The notes under the pieces were generated by a model. That model was given only the letters and a program-made list of their open reading frames with translations, did no database searches and was not told where the DNA came from. The position numbers were made by a program, and so were the translations under genes. 64,000 nucleotides of DNA from RGIG3178 sp964533965 (GTDB taxonomy: Bacteria > Bacillota > Clostridia > Christensenellales > QAND01), in the NCBI GenBank assembly GCA_964533965.1, contig CAZHNN010000013.1, positions 11,954 to 75,953 on the forward strand, given 5' to 3'. Below, piece by piece: positions 51,048-59,910 of the stretch (the first letter of the stretch is position 1; every line of letters begins with the position of its first letter).

Positions 51048-52454
51048 ATGATGCACATGCTGGAAAAGGATTCGCGTTCCCATTTGTTGGAAGAAAACGA
51101 ATACCAATACAAGCTGCAGGATGTCAAGGAGCCAAAGCTCTACCGGGAACTGTACGACTACGAGCATGTGCCGCGCATTTCCTTCAACCACCGCCTTGTT
51201 CCGCAGCATATGCCGGAGAAGATCTGGATCACCGACACCACTTTCCGCGACGGGCAGCAGTCTTGTTCGCCGTTTACCGTAAAGCAGATCGTGGACGTAT
51301 TCAAGCTGATGAGCCGGCTTTCCGGTCCGAACGGAATCATTAAACAAAGCGAGTTCTTCCTGTATACCGATCGCGACCGCCAGGCGCTGGAAAGCTGTCG
51401 TGATCTAGGATTGCGCTTTCCTGAAATCACCACGTGGATTCGCGCGAACGAGAAGGATTTTGAGCTCGTCAAGCAGGTGGGCGCAAAGGAAACCGGCATA
51501 CTCGTCTCCTGCTCGGACTACCACATCTTCAAAAAGATGAACAAGACCCGCGCCGAGGCGCTGGATATGTATTTGGGCATCGTGAAATCCGCGCTTTCCC
51601 GCGGCATCATTCCGCGCTGCCACTTTGAGGACACGACAAGAGCCGATTTCTACGGTTTCGTGGTGCCATTTGCGACGGAACTGATGCGCCTCTCGCAGGA
51701 GAGCGGCATCGCCGTGAAGATCCGCGTATGCGACACCATGGGCTACGGCGTAAGTTACCCCGGGGCATCACTCCCCAGGAGCGTACCTGGCATCATCTAC
51801 GGCTTGCGGCATTATGCCGGCGTGCCGTCGGAACAGATTGAATGGCACGGCCACAATGACTTCTACAAGGTCGTGACCAACGCCGCCACGGCTTGGCTGT
51901 ATGGCTGCAGCTCGGTCAACTGCTCGATGCTCGGCATCGGCGAGCGCACCGGCAACTGCCCCTTGGAGGCGATGGTCATCGAATACGCGTCACTGATGGG
52001 CACCGAAGACGGTATGGATTTGACAGCAATCACCGAACTTGCCGAGTATTTCGAAAGGGAAATGGGCATCGAGATCCCTCCGCGCACGCCGTTTGTCGGC
52101 AAATGGTTCAACACCACCCGCGCGGGCATCCACGCGGACGGGTTGCTAAAGGACGAGGAGATCTACAACATCTTCGACACCGACAAGATATTGAACCGCC
52201 CGGCTCTTGTGGCGGTGGATTCTACCAGCGGCACCGCGGGCATCGCATACTGGATCAACGGGTATTTCAGGCTGCCAGCAGACGCCGCCGTGGATAAGCG
52301 CGAGCCGTTCGTCGTGGCTGTAAAGAACAAGGTGGACACGCTCTACGCCGAAGGCCGCCAGACGGTGATGACCGACGACGAGCTGTGCGATATCCTCAAG
52401 AGCGTGGACTGCGAGATGTATGCACGGCTGGAGGAATTGAGAACGAACCTGTAA
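51048..52454 (+). CDS. Isopropylmalate/homocitrate synthase-superfamily enzyme, candidate Re-citrate synthase
   Basis: A 468-residue HMGL-like TIM-barrel enzyme. IWITDTTFRDGQQSCSPFT carries the metal Asp and the signature DTTxRDG. Further on are IEWHGHNDFYKVVTNA with the HxHxD-type metal His, GIGERTGNCPLEAM and TRAGIHADGLLKDEEIY. It lacks the long C-terminal regulatory domain of LeuA and resembles Re-citrate synthases of clostridia, which carry a related N-terminal extension. In-frame ATGs at 51048, 51051 and 51057 all follow GGAGAGG; the second or third has better spacing. Re-citrate or homocitrate synthesis is inferred, not shown. Confidence 0.8.
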   Translation: MMHMLEKDSRSHLLEENEYQYKLQDVKEPKLYRELYDYEHVPRISFNHRLVPQHMPEKIWITDTTFRDGQQSCSPFTVKQIVDVFKLMSRLSGPNGIIKQSEFFLYTDRDRQALESCRDLGLRFPEITTWIRANEKDFELVKQVGAKETGILVSCSDYHIFKKMNKTRAEALDMYLGIVKSALSRGIIPRCHFEDTTRADFYGFVVPFATELMRLSQESGIAVKIRVCDTMGYGVSYPGASLPRSVPGIIYGLRHYAGVPSEQIEWHGHNDFYKVVTNAATAWLYGCSSVNCSMLGIGERTGNCPLEAMVIEYASLMGTEDGMDLTAITELAEYFEREMGIEIPPRTPFVGKWFNTTRAGIHADGLLKDEEIYNIFDTDKILNRPALVAVDSTSGTAGIAYWINGYFRLPADAAVDKREPFVVAVKNKVDTLYAEGRQTVMTDDELCDILKSVDCEMYARLEELRTNL

Positions 52455-52475
52455 AACACTAAATAGATAAAAGCG

Positions 52476-52502
52476 AAGGGAGCGCAATGCGCTCCCTTTT
52501 TC
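52476..52502 (+). terminator. Terminator after the synthase gene
   Basis: AAGGGAGCGC-aat-GCGCTCCCTT followed by TTTCGG. Confidence 0.8.
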
Positions 52503-52535
52503 GGTTAGAGGTGTGTTCCTCTGTCTCTGTCTCTT

Positions 52536-53033
52536 CTATATAACCTCAGTAGAAATTTTATTTTTAAACCAATGCTTGAAATCAATTAATGCCTCTTCAT
52601 CCCTAAACCATACAGGATATTCTTTATCCTCTGTTGCAAAGAAGAGCCTAAAATACCCATGCGTATCGTCTTCTGCTATTTCATATGACTTGATATATTT
52701 ATAATAAAATGCATGTGTACCGGAGCAAATCAACCAATCATCTGTCGAAAACTTCAACTCACGCTTGTCAATGCAGCGCTCATTGTTTTCATTGAACTTA
52801 CCGTACATACTTTCTTGTCTACGAATCATTTTTATAAATCTTATTATCGGGAATAGAGTATAGATAAAAATGCTGCTTGACATCACAATCACAAAAAGAA
52901 GCATTTCCATTAAAATTGCCGCATTTGTTTTAGCAAACAAGGCAGTTACTAAAAACAATATGAGTAAGAAGGATGTAATTCCATATATAACTATTGCATT
53001 TCTTTTAATATATCGAAGAATATGCTTTTTCAA
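52536..53033 (-). CDS. Membrane protein with YcxB-like C-terminal domain
   Basis: A 165-residue protein starting at TTG 53033, with AAAGGAG seven bases upstream. Two membrane helices (AIVIYGITSFLLILFLVTAL and MEMLLFVIVMSSSIFIYTLF) precede a cytosolic domain: KFSTDDWLICSGTHAFYYKY, IAEDDTHGYFRLFFATED and FRDEEALIDFKHWFK. The order recalls YcxB-type small membrane proteins. Function unknown. Its A+T content is higher than that of neighbouring genes, which may reflect transfer. Confidence 0.6.
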   Translation of the reverse strand: MKKHILRYIKRNAIVIYGITSFLLILFLVTALFAKTNAAILMEMLLFVIVMSSSIFIYTLFPIIRFIKMIRRQESMYGKFNENNERCIDKRELKFSTDDWLICSGTHAFYYKYIKSYEIAEDDTHGYFRLFFATEDKEYPVWFRDEEALIDFKHWFKNKISTEVI

Positions 53034-53138
53034 AATTGCTCTCCTTTGAACAATATCAATCTATGTAAACAATTAACATATTATATAAATATTTTCCAGC
53101 AATGCTTTCAATCTTGGCTGGCAGTTTTGATCTCAACG

Positions 53139-54446
53139 CTACCGCGTCATTCCCACCATTGCCGCCCCCTTAAGCACCGCATGCTCTATTTGTACGACCT
53201 TCGTATGAACACCGTGTTTTACCTCCAGCCAGTCTTTCAAAGTGTTTTCAAATCCCTGCTTTAACCCCGGGAGCTTATAAAAGGTTGAGCCTTCCGCAGT
53301 GATGCAGATGGGGAAATCAGGGTCCCTTCCTTTGCCGGATTTTATGCAGGCGCCTGCTGCCTGTAAAGCGGCAAGCTTCGCCGCCCGAAATACCATCAAT
53401 TCAATTAGGGCGCGCAGTTTCGCTGCATCCTCGTTCTTCGGGCAAGTCTTTAACAAATCGCTATCCACATCGTTTATTAGAAACTTTGTAAGTTCAACGG
53501 TTGTGAGCGCCGGCATCACTTCCAGCGACGTATACAGAGAATCGGAAAACAGGCCATCGCCCTTTGACATCCGGAGTACATGATCCACGAGCGGGCCCAA
53601 AAAAGCGCCGCTGATCATTTTTTCGATCGTTTGTTTTCCGGGACTTTTCGTTGTTTGATCAAAACTGATATCATAATCGCCTCTCGGCTGTTTGCCGTAC
53701 CCTCCGGACTCCACGTCAATGAGCATCGTTTCGCTGTCATTTCTGCCCAGCGGCTTCTGAATGTTTTCGGTCGTTTCGATGTAACTTGTGTTCATGCCGG
53801 TCCCAACCACCATGCCAACATAGCTCTCGCAGTTCCCATATTCCGCTATGCCCGCAAGCGCCGTCGCGATGGTATCGTTGACGACGTAGACTTCGCGATG
53901 GTCAAAGCCGATTTTCGAGAGCGCTTCTTTCAGACATTCGCCGAACAGTTTGCCTTTGATATCCCGAATGCTCAGCCCCTTTGACACGCCCTTGATCCTT
54001 CCGTCAAGATTCGGCAGCGCTTCCATGGAATAGGCAAACGAAACGCAGATCGTGCGGATATCCTTGAGTTCCTCTTTCAGGCGGTCTGCGAGCAGGTCAA
54101 AGAAAGTGTTGTAATCGATCTGTTGATTTGCACCCGGCAAGGCGCCGCCTTGGAAATTTTCAATTTGAATGTGCCCCGTTGCATCGGAAGAAACCAATGC
54201 CACGCGGAAATTCGTCCCGCCGATATCCATTGCAACCACGCGCTCGCCTTTATGGATGGGCCGGTCCAGGCTTACATATGTCGGTATCATGGATAACATG
54301 TTACCGCCCTGCGTTAAAAGCCCCTTTTCCATTTCCGCAAGATACTCAAAAAGGCAATCGTAATCAACCAATTCAGGATTCATTTTATGGCGAATTAAAA
54401 AATCCTGTACGCTGACTTCCCAAAGCTTTTCATCCGGCACTGTCAT
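53139..54446 (-). CDS. Eukaryotic-type hexokinase
   Basis: About 435 residues from the ATG at 54446 (GGAGATG upstream; the frame reaches 54464). It belongs to the hexokinase_1/hexokinase_2 family, not the bacterial ROK or glucokinase families: VVAMDIGGTNFRVALVSSD (phosphate 1), CVSFAYSMEALPNLDGRIKG (sugar loop), YVVNDTIATALAGIA (catalytic Asp), VGMVVGTGMNTSYIE, ESGGYG and the IEKMISGAFLGPLVDHVL signature. Expected to phosphorylate glucose or a similar hexose with ATP. Rare but known in some bacteria such as spirochaetes. Transcribed alone. Confidence 0.88.
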   Translation of the reverse strand: MTVPDEKLWEVSVQDFLIRHKMNPELVDYDCLFEYLAEMEKGLLTQGGNMLSMIPTYVSLDRPIHKGERVVAMDIGGTNFRVALVSSDATGHIQIENFQGGALPGANQQIDYNTFFDLLADRLKEELKDIRTICVSFAYSMEALPNLDGRIKGVSKGLSIRDIKGKLFGECLKEALSKIGFDHREVYVVNDTIATALAGIAEYGNCESYVGMVVGTGMNTSYIETTENIQKPLGRNDSETMLIDVESGGYGKQPRGDYDISFDQTTKSPGKQTIEKMISGAFLGPLVDHVLRMSKGDGLFSDSLYTSLEVMPALTTVELTKFLINDVDSDLLKTCPKNEDAAKLRALIELMVFRAAKLAALQAAGACIKSGKGRDPDFPICITAEGSTFYKLPGLKQGFENTLKDWLEVKHGVHTKVVQIEHAVLKGAAMVGMTR

Positions 54447-54681
54447 AATCACCATCTCCGGCATTTATTGTGACGCGGTACAAGGGTAGGATATAATAAA
54501 ACTTGCGGATTGTCACGTAAAGGTAGATTTGAGAAACTGGGACACGGGAAAAGGCTCTTCGTCCAGACCTGTCGCCCTATCCCCTCATTTCAAGGACGGC
54601 AACCTCTTTTTTTGTATTTGAACGGCTCCGAAATGTTCTTTTATGTTGCAAATACCTGTGGAAAAATTCCTACTAAAATGA

Positions 54682-54687
54682 TATAAT
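54682..54687 (+). promoter_or_regulatory. Extended -10 promoter before the zinc-ribbon gene
   Basis: TATAAT at 54682-54687 is preceded by TG one base away (TGATATAAT), forming an extended -10. No clear -35 is seen. Confidence 0.5.
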
Positions 54688-54724
54688 CATATTGTAAAAT
54701 ATCTCCAAGAGAGAGGTGAACAAT

Positions 54725-55399
54725 ATGAGAAAAAGAAGAGCTCGCTGCGTGAACTGCGATCAGCAAATCGTGCCGGGAAGGTTTTCGCCCACACTGCACA
54801 GAGTAGCCGATGGGCTTCTTTGCGACACCTGTTTTAATCTAGGTGGATATGACACCAAGACACCGATTCAGGGTAAATCACGCATGGATATCAAGACAGA
54901 CATCGCCAATTTTGGCATCAGACGTGCCAAAAAGATCATCCACGTCCAAAAGCAAGCTGACTTCCAATCAACCCGTGAATTCGGGCCTTATATAGAGTTC
55001 GACGAAGTGCGCAGAAAGTTCCTTGTGCCGCCGGGCCACATGCTTCGCTCGTCGAAAGTACCCCGCGCTTTCCGGTTTGAGGATGTATTGGGATATGAAT
55101 TTATCGAAGACGGGGGTGTCATCGCTCGTGCTGGCGCAGCGATGGATAGGGTCACGCTTTACGGTGAGGATGCTGCAAAGAAAAAGGCCAGGGCCACAAG
55201 CCTTCAATTGAAAATCTCGGTGAACGATCCTGAAGAGCCGCAAATTGTGATCACGTTAATCGATGACACGATGCGGACGAATTCGATCATATACAAGTTG
55301 GCACTTTCGACGGCAAAGCAGATTATCGAGACCTTTGATTCCATACTTGGGCAAAACGGGGAAGCCATGCTTAAGGTGTTACACAAAACGGCAGGCTGA
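54725..55399 (+). CDS. Zinc-ribbon protein with unknown C-terminal domain
   Basis: About 224 residues from the ATG at 54725 (GAGGTGA upstream; a GTG at 54716 is also in frame). The N-terminal zinc ribbon has CVNCDQQIVPGRF and CDTCFNLGG, four Cys as two CxxC pairs. The C-terminal ~150 residues are beta-rich (FGPYIEFDEVRRKFLVPPG, FRFEDVLGYEFIEDGGVIA) and recall DUF4428-type proteins. Cytosolic. Function unknown. A hairpin terminator follows. Confidence 0.65.
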   Translation: MRKRRARCVNCDQQIVPGRFSPTLHRVADGLLCDTCFNLGGYDTKTPIQGKSRMDIKTDIANFGIRRAKKIIHVQKQADFQSTREFGPYIEFDEVRRKFLVPPGHMLRSSKVPRAFRFEDVLGYEFIEDGGVIARAGAAMDRVTLYGEDAAKKKARATSLQLKISVNDPEEPQIVITLIDDTMRTNSIIYKLALSTAKQIIETFDSILGQNGEAMLKVLHKTAG

Positions 55400-55486
55400 A
55401 ATCGTGAAAAGGAGAAGGATCCTTGTCCCGCAAAATACAAGTGTCGTCGATAACACAATAGACATCACAAAGACAGCAAATTGACT

Positions 55487-55521
55487 CGCTGACAAACGTT
55501 CAGTTTGTCAGCGATTATTTT
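55487..55521 (+). terminator. Terminator after the zinc-ribbon gene
   Basis: CGCTGACAAAC-gttca-GTTTGTCAGCG, an 11-bp perfect stem, followed by ATTATTTT. Confidence 0.75.
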
Positions 55522-55601
55522 AAAGAGTGGAACAATCCCATCGAATGCGGTATAATATCCAAAAGACCCGAAAGAAAACGAATATTTGGGAGGTGCTCGA
55601 C

Positions 55602-56048
55602 ATGATCAGATTTGTTTGCGGCATCAACGGCGCGGGTAAGACGAAGCGGATGGTTGACATGGCAAACGCAATCGTCAAGGACGCGCAGGGAAAAGTGGTG
55701 TTCGTGGATGACACGAATGAGCTCATGTTCGGACTCAAGCATAACATTCGCCTGGTTGACGCTCGGGACTACAACATCTCCAACCAAGAACAGTTCTTTG
55801 GATTTGTAGCCGGCATCATCTCGGGCGATTTTGATATTCATACGCTTTTCGTGGATCATTTTCTGCGAATTGTAAAGGATTCTCCGTCCCAGCTCATCCC
55901 AACGCTGGAGGAGCTGAACAAAGTGCTGGAAAAGCAGAACGTGCGGCTGATCCTCTCCATGTCGGCCAATCCGAACGACCTGCCCGCATATTACAAGGAA
56001 AGGCTCGCAGCCGATGGCAACGTTACTCTCAACAAGGCGTCTTGTTAA
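55602..56048 (+). CDS. Small P-loop ATP-binding protein
   Basis: About 148 residues from the ATG at 55602 (GGGAGG upstream; the frame starts at 55527). Walker A is GINGAGKT near residue 8, and HTLFVDHFLRIV is a possible Walker B. A final helix-strand, KQNVRLILSMSANPNDLPAYY, completes a RecA-like core. No specific family recognised. Its end overlaps the thrC start by 35 bases, so translation is probably coupled. Confidence 0.7.
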   Translation: MIRFVCGINGAGKTKRMVDMANAIVKDAQGKVVFVDDTNELMFGLKHNIRLVDARDYNISNQEQFFGFVAGIISGDFDIHTLFVDHFLRIVKDSPSQLIPTLEELNKVLEKQNVRLILSMSANPNDLPAYYKERLAADGNVTLNKASC

Positions 56049-57498
56049 AGCGACGCCGTTTGAGGCGGTGCTGCACGGCCTTGCGCCCGACGGCGGTCTG
56101 TATATGCCTCTCGAAATCCCCAAATTCGGCGATGAAGAGCTAAAGGAGCTCATCGGCTTGCCGTATCCCGCATTGGCGGCACGCATCGTGGGAGCCTATT
56201 TCGATGAGATTCCTAAGCACGAAATGCTGCGCATGTGCGAGATTGCCTATTCGTCCTTTTCCGCTAAGGACGTTGTGCCGCTCACTATGATCGATATGGA
56301 TACGTTCGCGTTGGAGTTGTTCCACGGTCCCACGTTGGCTTTTAAGGACGTAGCGCTCCAGTTGTTGCCGCTTCTGCTGGCATACAGCGCCAAGGTGACC
56401 CATACCGCGCAGAAGGTGCTGATTCTGGTTGCAACATCCGGCGACACCGGCAAGGCAGCGCTGTGCGGCTTTGCGGACAAAGAGGATACTGCGATCTGCG
56501 TGTTCTATCCCGAGCTTGGCGTATCCGATGCGCAAAAGTTGCAGATGCAGACGCAGCAGGGGCAAAACGTCGGCGTGTTCGCGGTGCAAGGCAATTTCGA
56601 CGACTGCCAGCGCGGTGTGAAGGTGCTGATGGGCGACGAGGATTTTCTAAATGCCCTGCATCAAAAAGGCTATACGCTCTCCAGCGCCAACAGCATCAAC
56701 TTCGGGCGGCTTGTTCCGCAGGTTGCCTACTATTTCGCGGCGTACGCGCAGCTGTGCCAAAAAGGGATCGTCAAATTTGGCGAAGCAATCAATTTCACGG
56801 TGCCGACGGGCAATTTCGGGAACATCCTTGCGGGCTATATGGCAAAGCGCATGGGACTGCCCATAAATAAGCTCATCGGCGCGTCGAATTGCAACAACGT
56901 GCTGGATATCTTCTACAATACGAACGTCTACAAATCGGGACTGGCGCTAACGCCCACCACGTCGCCCAGCATGGATATACTTATCTCGAGCAACCTCGAG
57001 CGGCTGCTGTACCTGCTATCCGGCAACGACGGTGAACGTGTAAACGATTGGATGCGGCTGCAGCGAGAAGGCAAGGACTTTGACGTGGGGGAAGATGTGC
57101 AAAAAAAGCTGCACGAAGATTTCCTCTGGGGCTGGGCGGATGACGATGAGGTCGACAAGACCATACAGGAAACGTTTGCGGCGCACAACATGCTGCTGGA
57201 CCCGCATTCCGCCGTGGGCATGAATGTCACGCAAAAGCTGCGGCAAAGCGGATTTGTACAAGAAAAGACCGTGCTGCTGTGCACGGCGAGCCCGTTCAAG
57301 TTCGCTTCCGACGTGCGGCATGCGGTAGAAAATAAGAAATCCGACGCGAAGAGTGACGTATACGCGCTGGCAGCGCTGCTGGGCATTGAACCCCCAAAGG
57401 GCATCACCGAGCTGTTTGAAGCCAAAGTGCTGCACGATACGACGCTTAAGCCGGAAGAGATGAAACAGGCGGTGTTGGATCGCCTTCAGACATTGTAA
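56014..57498 (+). CDS. thrC: Threonine synthase
   Basis: A 494-residue PLP enzyme. STRRLVKATPFEAVLHGLAPDGGLYMP is the conserved opening seen in two parts, and GPTLAFKDVALQLLPLLL carries the PLP lysine. VATSGDTGKAAL binds the phosphate, and INFGRLVPQVAYYFAAY and VPTGNFGNILAGYMAKRMG follow. Converts O-phosphohomoserine to threonine. The ATG at 56014 lies inside the previous gene; AAGGAAAGG upstream serves as ribosome binding site. trpS follows 16 bases later. Confidence 0.93.
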   Translation: MATLLSTRRLVKATPFEAVLHGLAPDGGLYMPLEIPKFGDEELKELIGLPYPALAARIVGAYFDEIPKHEMLRMCEIAYSSFSAKDVVPLTMIDMDTFALELFHGPTLAFKDVALQLLPLLLAYSAKVTHTAQKVLILVATSGDTGKAALCGFADKEDTAICVFYPELGVSDAQKLQMQTQQGQNVGVFAVQGNFDDCQRGVKVLMGDEDFLNALHQKGYTLSSANSINFGRLVPQVAYYFAAYAQLCQKGIVKFGEAINFTVPTGNFGNILAGYMAKRMGLPINKLIGASNCNNVLDIFYNTNVYKSGLALTPTTSPSMDILISSNLERLLYLLSGNDGERVNDWMRLQREGKDFDVGEDVQKKLHEDFLWGWADDDEVDKTIQETFAAHNMLLDPHSAVGMNVTQKLRQSGFVQEKTVLLCTASPFKFASDVRHAVENKKSDAKSDVYALAALLGIEPPKGITELFEAKVLHDTTLKPEEMKQAVLDRLQTL

Positions 57499-57514
57499 GG
57501 AGCAGGACGGTTTT

Positions 57515-58516
57515 ATGGAAAAGAAGCGGGTTTATTCCGGCATCCAGCCTTCGGGCATACTCACGCTGGGCAATTACATCGGTGCCATCAAAAACTGGGA
57601 TAAGATGCAGGACGAATACCACTGCATCTACTGCGTGGTCGACATGCATGCGATCACCGTGCGGCAGGAACCGGCCGAGTTGCGCCAACGCACGATGGAA
57701 AGCTATGCGCTGCTGTTGGCCTGTGGCATCGACCCATCCCGCAGCGTTCTTTATGTACAGAGCCATGTGCCCGCGCACGCGCAGCTAAGCTGGGTGTTGA
57801 ACTGCTTTGCTTACGTTGGCGAGCTCTCCCGCATGACGCAGTTCAAGGAGAAGAGCGCCAAACACGCCGACAACGTCAACGCAGGCCTATTCGATTATCC
57901 CGTGCTGATGGCAGCGGATATTCTCTTGTATCAAACCGATCTTGTACCGGTGGGTGCGGACCAGAAGCAGCATTTGGAGATCACGCGCGATCTGGCGATC
58001 CGCTTTAACAACGCGTACAGCGACACATTTGTCGTGCCCGAGCCGTATATCCCCGAGGTTGGCGCGAGGGTGATGAGCCTGCAAGAGCCCGAGAACAAGA
58101 TGAGCAAGAGCGATGAGAACGAAAACGCTTTCATCTCGCTTCTCGATTCGCCGGACGTCATCCTGCGCAAGTTCAAGCGCGCCGTTACCGACAGCGACAC
58201 CGTAAACCCGGTGCGCGTTTCGCCCGACAAGCCCGGGGTCAGCAACCTGATCGGCATCTACGCCGCGTTGAAGGGCATTTCGACGCAGGACGTCGAGCGC
58301 GAGTTCGAGGGCAAGGGATACGGCGCCTTCAAGCCTGCTGTGGCGCAGTGCGTCATCGACGAGCTCCAGCCGATACAGCAGCGCTACCGCGAACTGTTGG
58401 CAGATAAAGCGGAATTGCAGCGTCTGATGGCGCAGGGCGCGGAACAGGCGGAACACATTGCCCAGCGCACGCTTGCAAAAGTGTATAAGAAGGTCGGCTT
58501 TGTAGGACTGAAGTGA
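57515..58516 (+). CDS. trpS: Tryptophanyl-tRNA synthetase
   Basis: A 333-residue class I synthetase. The HIGH-like segment is YSGIQPSGILTLGNYIGAI, followed by YCVVDMHAIT. The second signature is EPENKMSKSDENENAFISLLD (KMSKS). The tRNA-binding C-terminal part (RYRELLADKAELQRLM, AQRTLAKVYKKVGF) is complete. Charges tRNA-Trp. Operon with thrC; the ATG follows AAGGAGC. A very strong terminator follows. Confidence 0.96.
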   Translation: MEKKRVYSGIQPSGILTLGNYIGAIKNWDKMQDEYHCIYCVVDMHAITVRQEPAELRQRTMESYALLLACGIDPSRSVLYVQSHVPAHAQLSWVLNCFAYVGELSRMTQFKEKSAKHADNVNAGLFDYPVLMAADILLYQTDLVPVGADQKQHLEITRDLAIRFNNAYSDTFVVPEPYIPEVGARVMSLQEPENKMSKSDENENAFISLLDSPDVILRKFKRAVTDSDTVNPVRVSPDKPGVSNLIGIYAALKGISTQDVEREFEGKGYGAFKPAVAQCVIDELQPIQQRYRELLADKAELQRLMAQGAEQAEHIAQRTLAKVYKKVGFVGLK

Positions 58517-58540
58517 CGGACAAAATCTTTTCATCAAACG

Positions 58541-58604
58541 AAATCCCCACCTAGTGAACAGCACCCCGATAATCCGGGTGCAGTCACTAGGTGGGGATTT
58601 TTTG
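58541..58604 (+). terminator. Very strong terminator after trpS
   Basis: A perfect 17-bp stem (AAATCCCCACCTAGTGA / TCACTAGGTGGGGATTT) encloses a second hairpin GCACCC/GGGTGC, followed by TTTTTTG. Stem length is unusual for a terminator and may instead reflect an inserted palindromic element. Confidence 0.8.
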
Positions 58605-59358
58605 TATGCCAAACAAACCCGTCCGCTACCTAGTTTTTGAATCAAGAGCACTGGCGTCTCCCATAGATCCCCTTTAAAGGTGTGAGGAAAATTTCCATAC
58701 CACATCGGGGTGGCGGACGGGGTAAGATTTCTTTCATCATAAGCAAATGGATCATATCAAGCGTTGTAATATATCGATGACTTATGTATAGCGTAGTATA
58801 AGGGGCGCCTTCTTGCTACAGCTTCTCGTACTGGGGGTCCAAGGGGATCTATCTCCTAGCGGGGTCGGAGGCGGAGCCTCTTCTTTATCGGACGGCGGGT
58901 GGGGTAAGATTTCTTTCATTATAAGAAAGTGAATCCTCTACAGCGTTGCAATAGTTTGAGAACTTGCCTTTCACATAGTATAGGGGGGTTCGTTCATTTG
59001 CTGCAGCTTTTCGCACTGGGGGTCCAGGGGGATCTATCCCCTGGCAGGGTCGGGGGCGGAGCCCCTCCCGTATCGGGCGGCGGGTGGGTTAAGATTTTCT
59101 AACAAAGCAATTGCATCGCATAGTCAACCGCGAGGCTAAAAGACAAGTTATGGAAGTTCGAAATCAAAAAATCAACATGTGAAGTAGAAAACCCGGGCGT
59201 TCTATCAAAGCAAGTATGCTTAAAAGTCCTAATCGGGGTCAAAGAGGCGAAGACCCGATTCCATAAGGGTTGGTGGGGTTTAGAATTCTCCTGATCTCAT
59301 ATTCCATGCGAAGTTTGTCAATACTTTCATCGATCGAAAAATCAGGAGGCATAGCGTC
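58605..59358. other. Gene-free stretch with degenerate tandem repeats
   Basis: No coding frame is supported. The first ~480 bases are the ~190-bp repeat at 58705-59100. The remainder (59101-59340) is A/T-richer with nothing recognisable until the ribosome binding site AGGAGG at 59344. Confidence 0.6.
58705..59100. repeat. Degenerate tandem repeat, ~190-bp units
   Basis: GTAAGATTT anchors occur at 58722, 58914 and (as GTTAAGATTTT) 59089. Each unit carries GCGTTG(T/C)AATA, CT(G/A)CAGCTT, CTGGGGGTCCA, GGGGATCTATC, GGGGTCGGxGGCGGAGCC and ATCGG(A/G)CGGCGGGTGGG. The second unit is 192 bp from the first; the third is truncated. GC-skewed dispersed intergenic repeat; function unknown. Confidence 0.7.
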
Positions 59359-59397
59359 ATTCCGCAGAGCGTTGAAATCCAAAAGCAGCTGACATCC

Positions 59398-59910
59398 ATG
59401 CATCTTGCCGCCTATGTAAACGAAGTTTTTACGATTCGATGGTGGGCGCTTTTGGCACTGCTGCTTCTCTCGCTGCTTTTATGGTGGAAGCTTCTTGACA
59501 AAACGCGGTTGTCGGAAGCCTTCCTGTACGCCTTGATTGCGCTCATTCTTATACTGGGCATCGAGGAATATGGGGAAGAACTTGCGCTATGGACATACCC
59601 CGTGGACATCATACCGGTTTTTCCGCCCTTGACATCCGGCAACCTGTTGTTGCTGCCGCTTTTGTATTCCCTCTTGTTCCAGCGGTTTTGCACAACAAAA
59701 CGCTTTGCGTCCGCTTCTCTTGTCGCCACGGCAGGCGTCTGCTTTATCTTGGACCCTCTGCTGGTGCGGTTCGGCCTGTATGAGTTGATCCGTTGGCGCT
59801 ATTATTTGAATTTCCCGTTGTATTTCACGGCGGCTGTCATCTCAAGGGCGGTTATCATGAAGATCACGCGTATAGGCAATACAAAGGCTGCCAAGGCGGT
59901 TACAAGATGA
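59398..59910 (+). CDS. CBO0543-like membrane protein, copy 1
   Basis: A 170-residue (or longer) membrane protein with four to five helices: WWALLALLLLSLLLWWKLLD, FLYALIALILILGIEEYGEEL, LLLLPLLYSLLFQRF and LVATAGVCFILDPLLVRFG. The layout, with WxYPVDIIPVFPP in the middle, fits the CBO0543 family of spore formers. The ATG at 59398 has no ribosome binding site. An in-frame ATT at 59359 has AGGAGG nine bases upstream, and the upstream residues (QLTSMHL) align with copy 2, so 59359 may be the true start. Confidence 0.75.
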   Translation: MHLAAYVNEVFTIRWWALLALLLLSLLLWWKLLDKTRLSEAFLYALIALILILGIEEYGEELALWTYPVDIIPVFPPLTSGNLLLLPLLYSLLFQRFCTTKRFASASLVATAGVCFILDPLLVRFGLYELIRWRYYLNFPLYFTAAVISRAVIMKITRIGNTKAAKAVTR

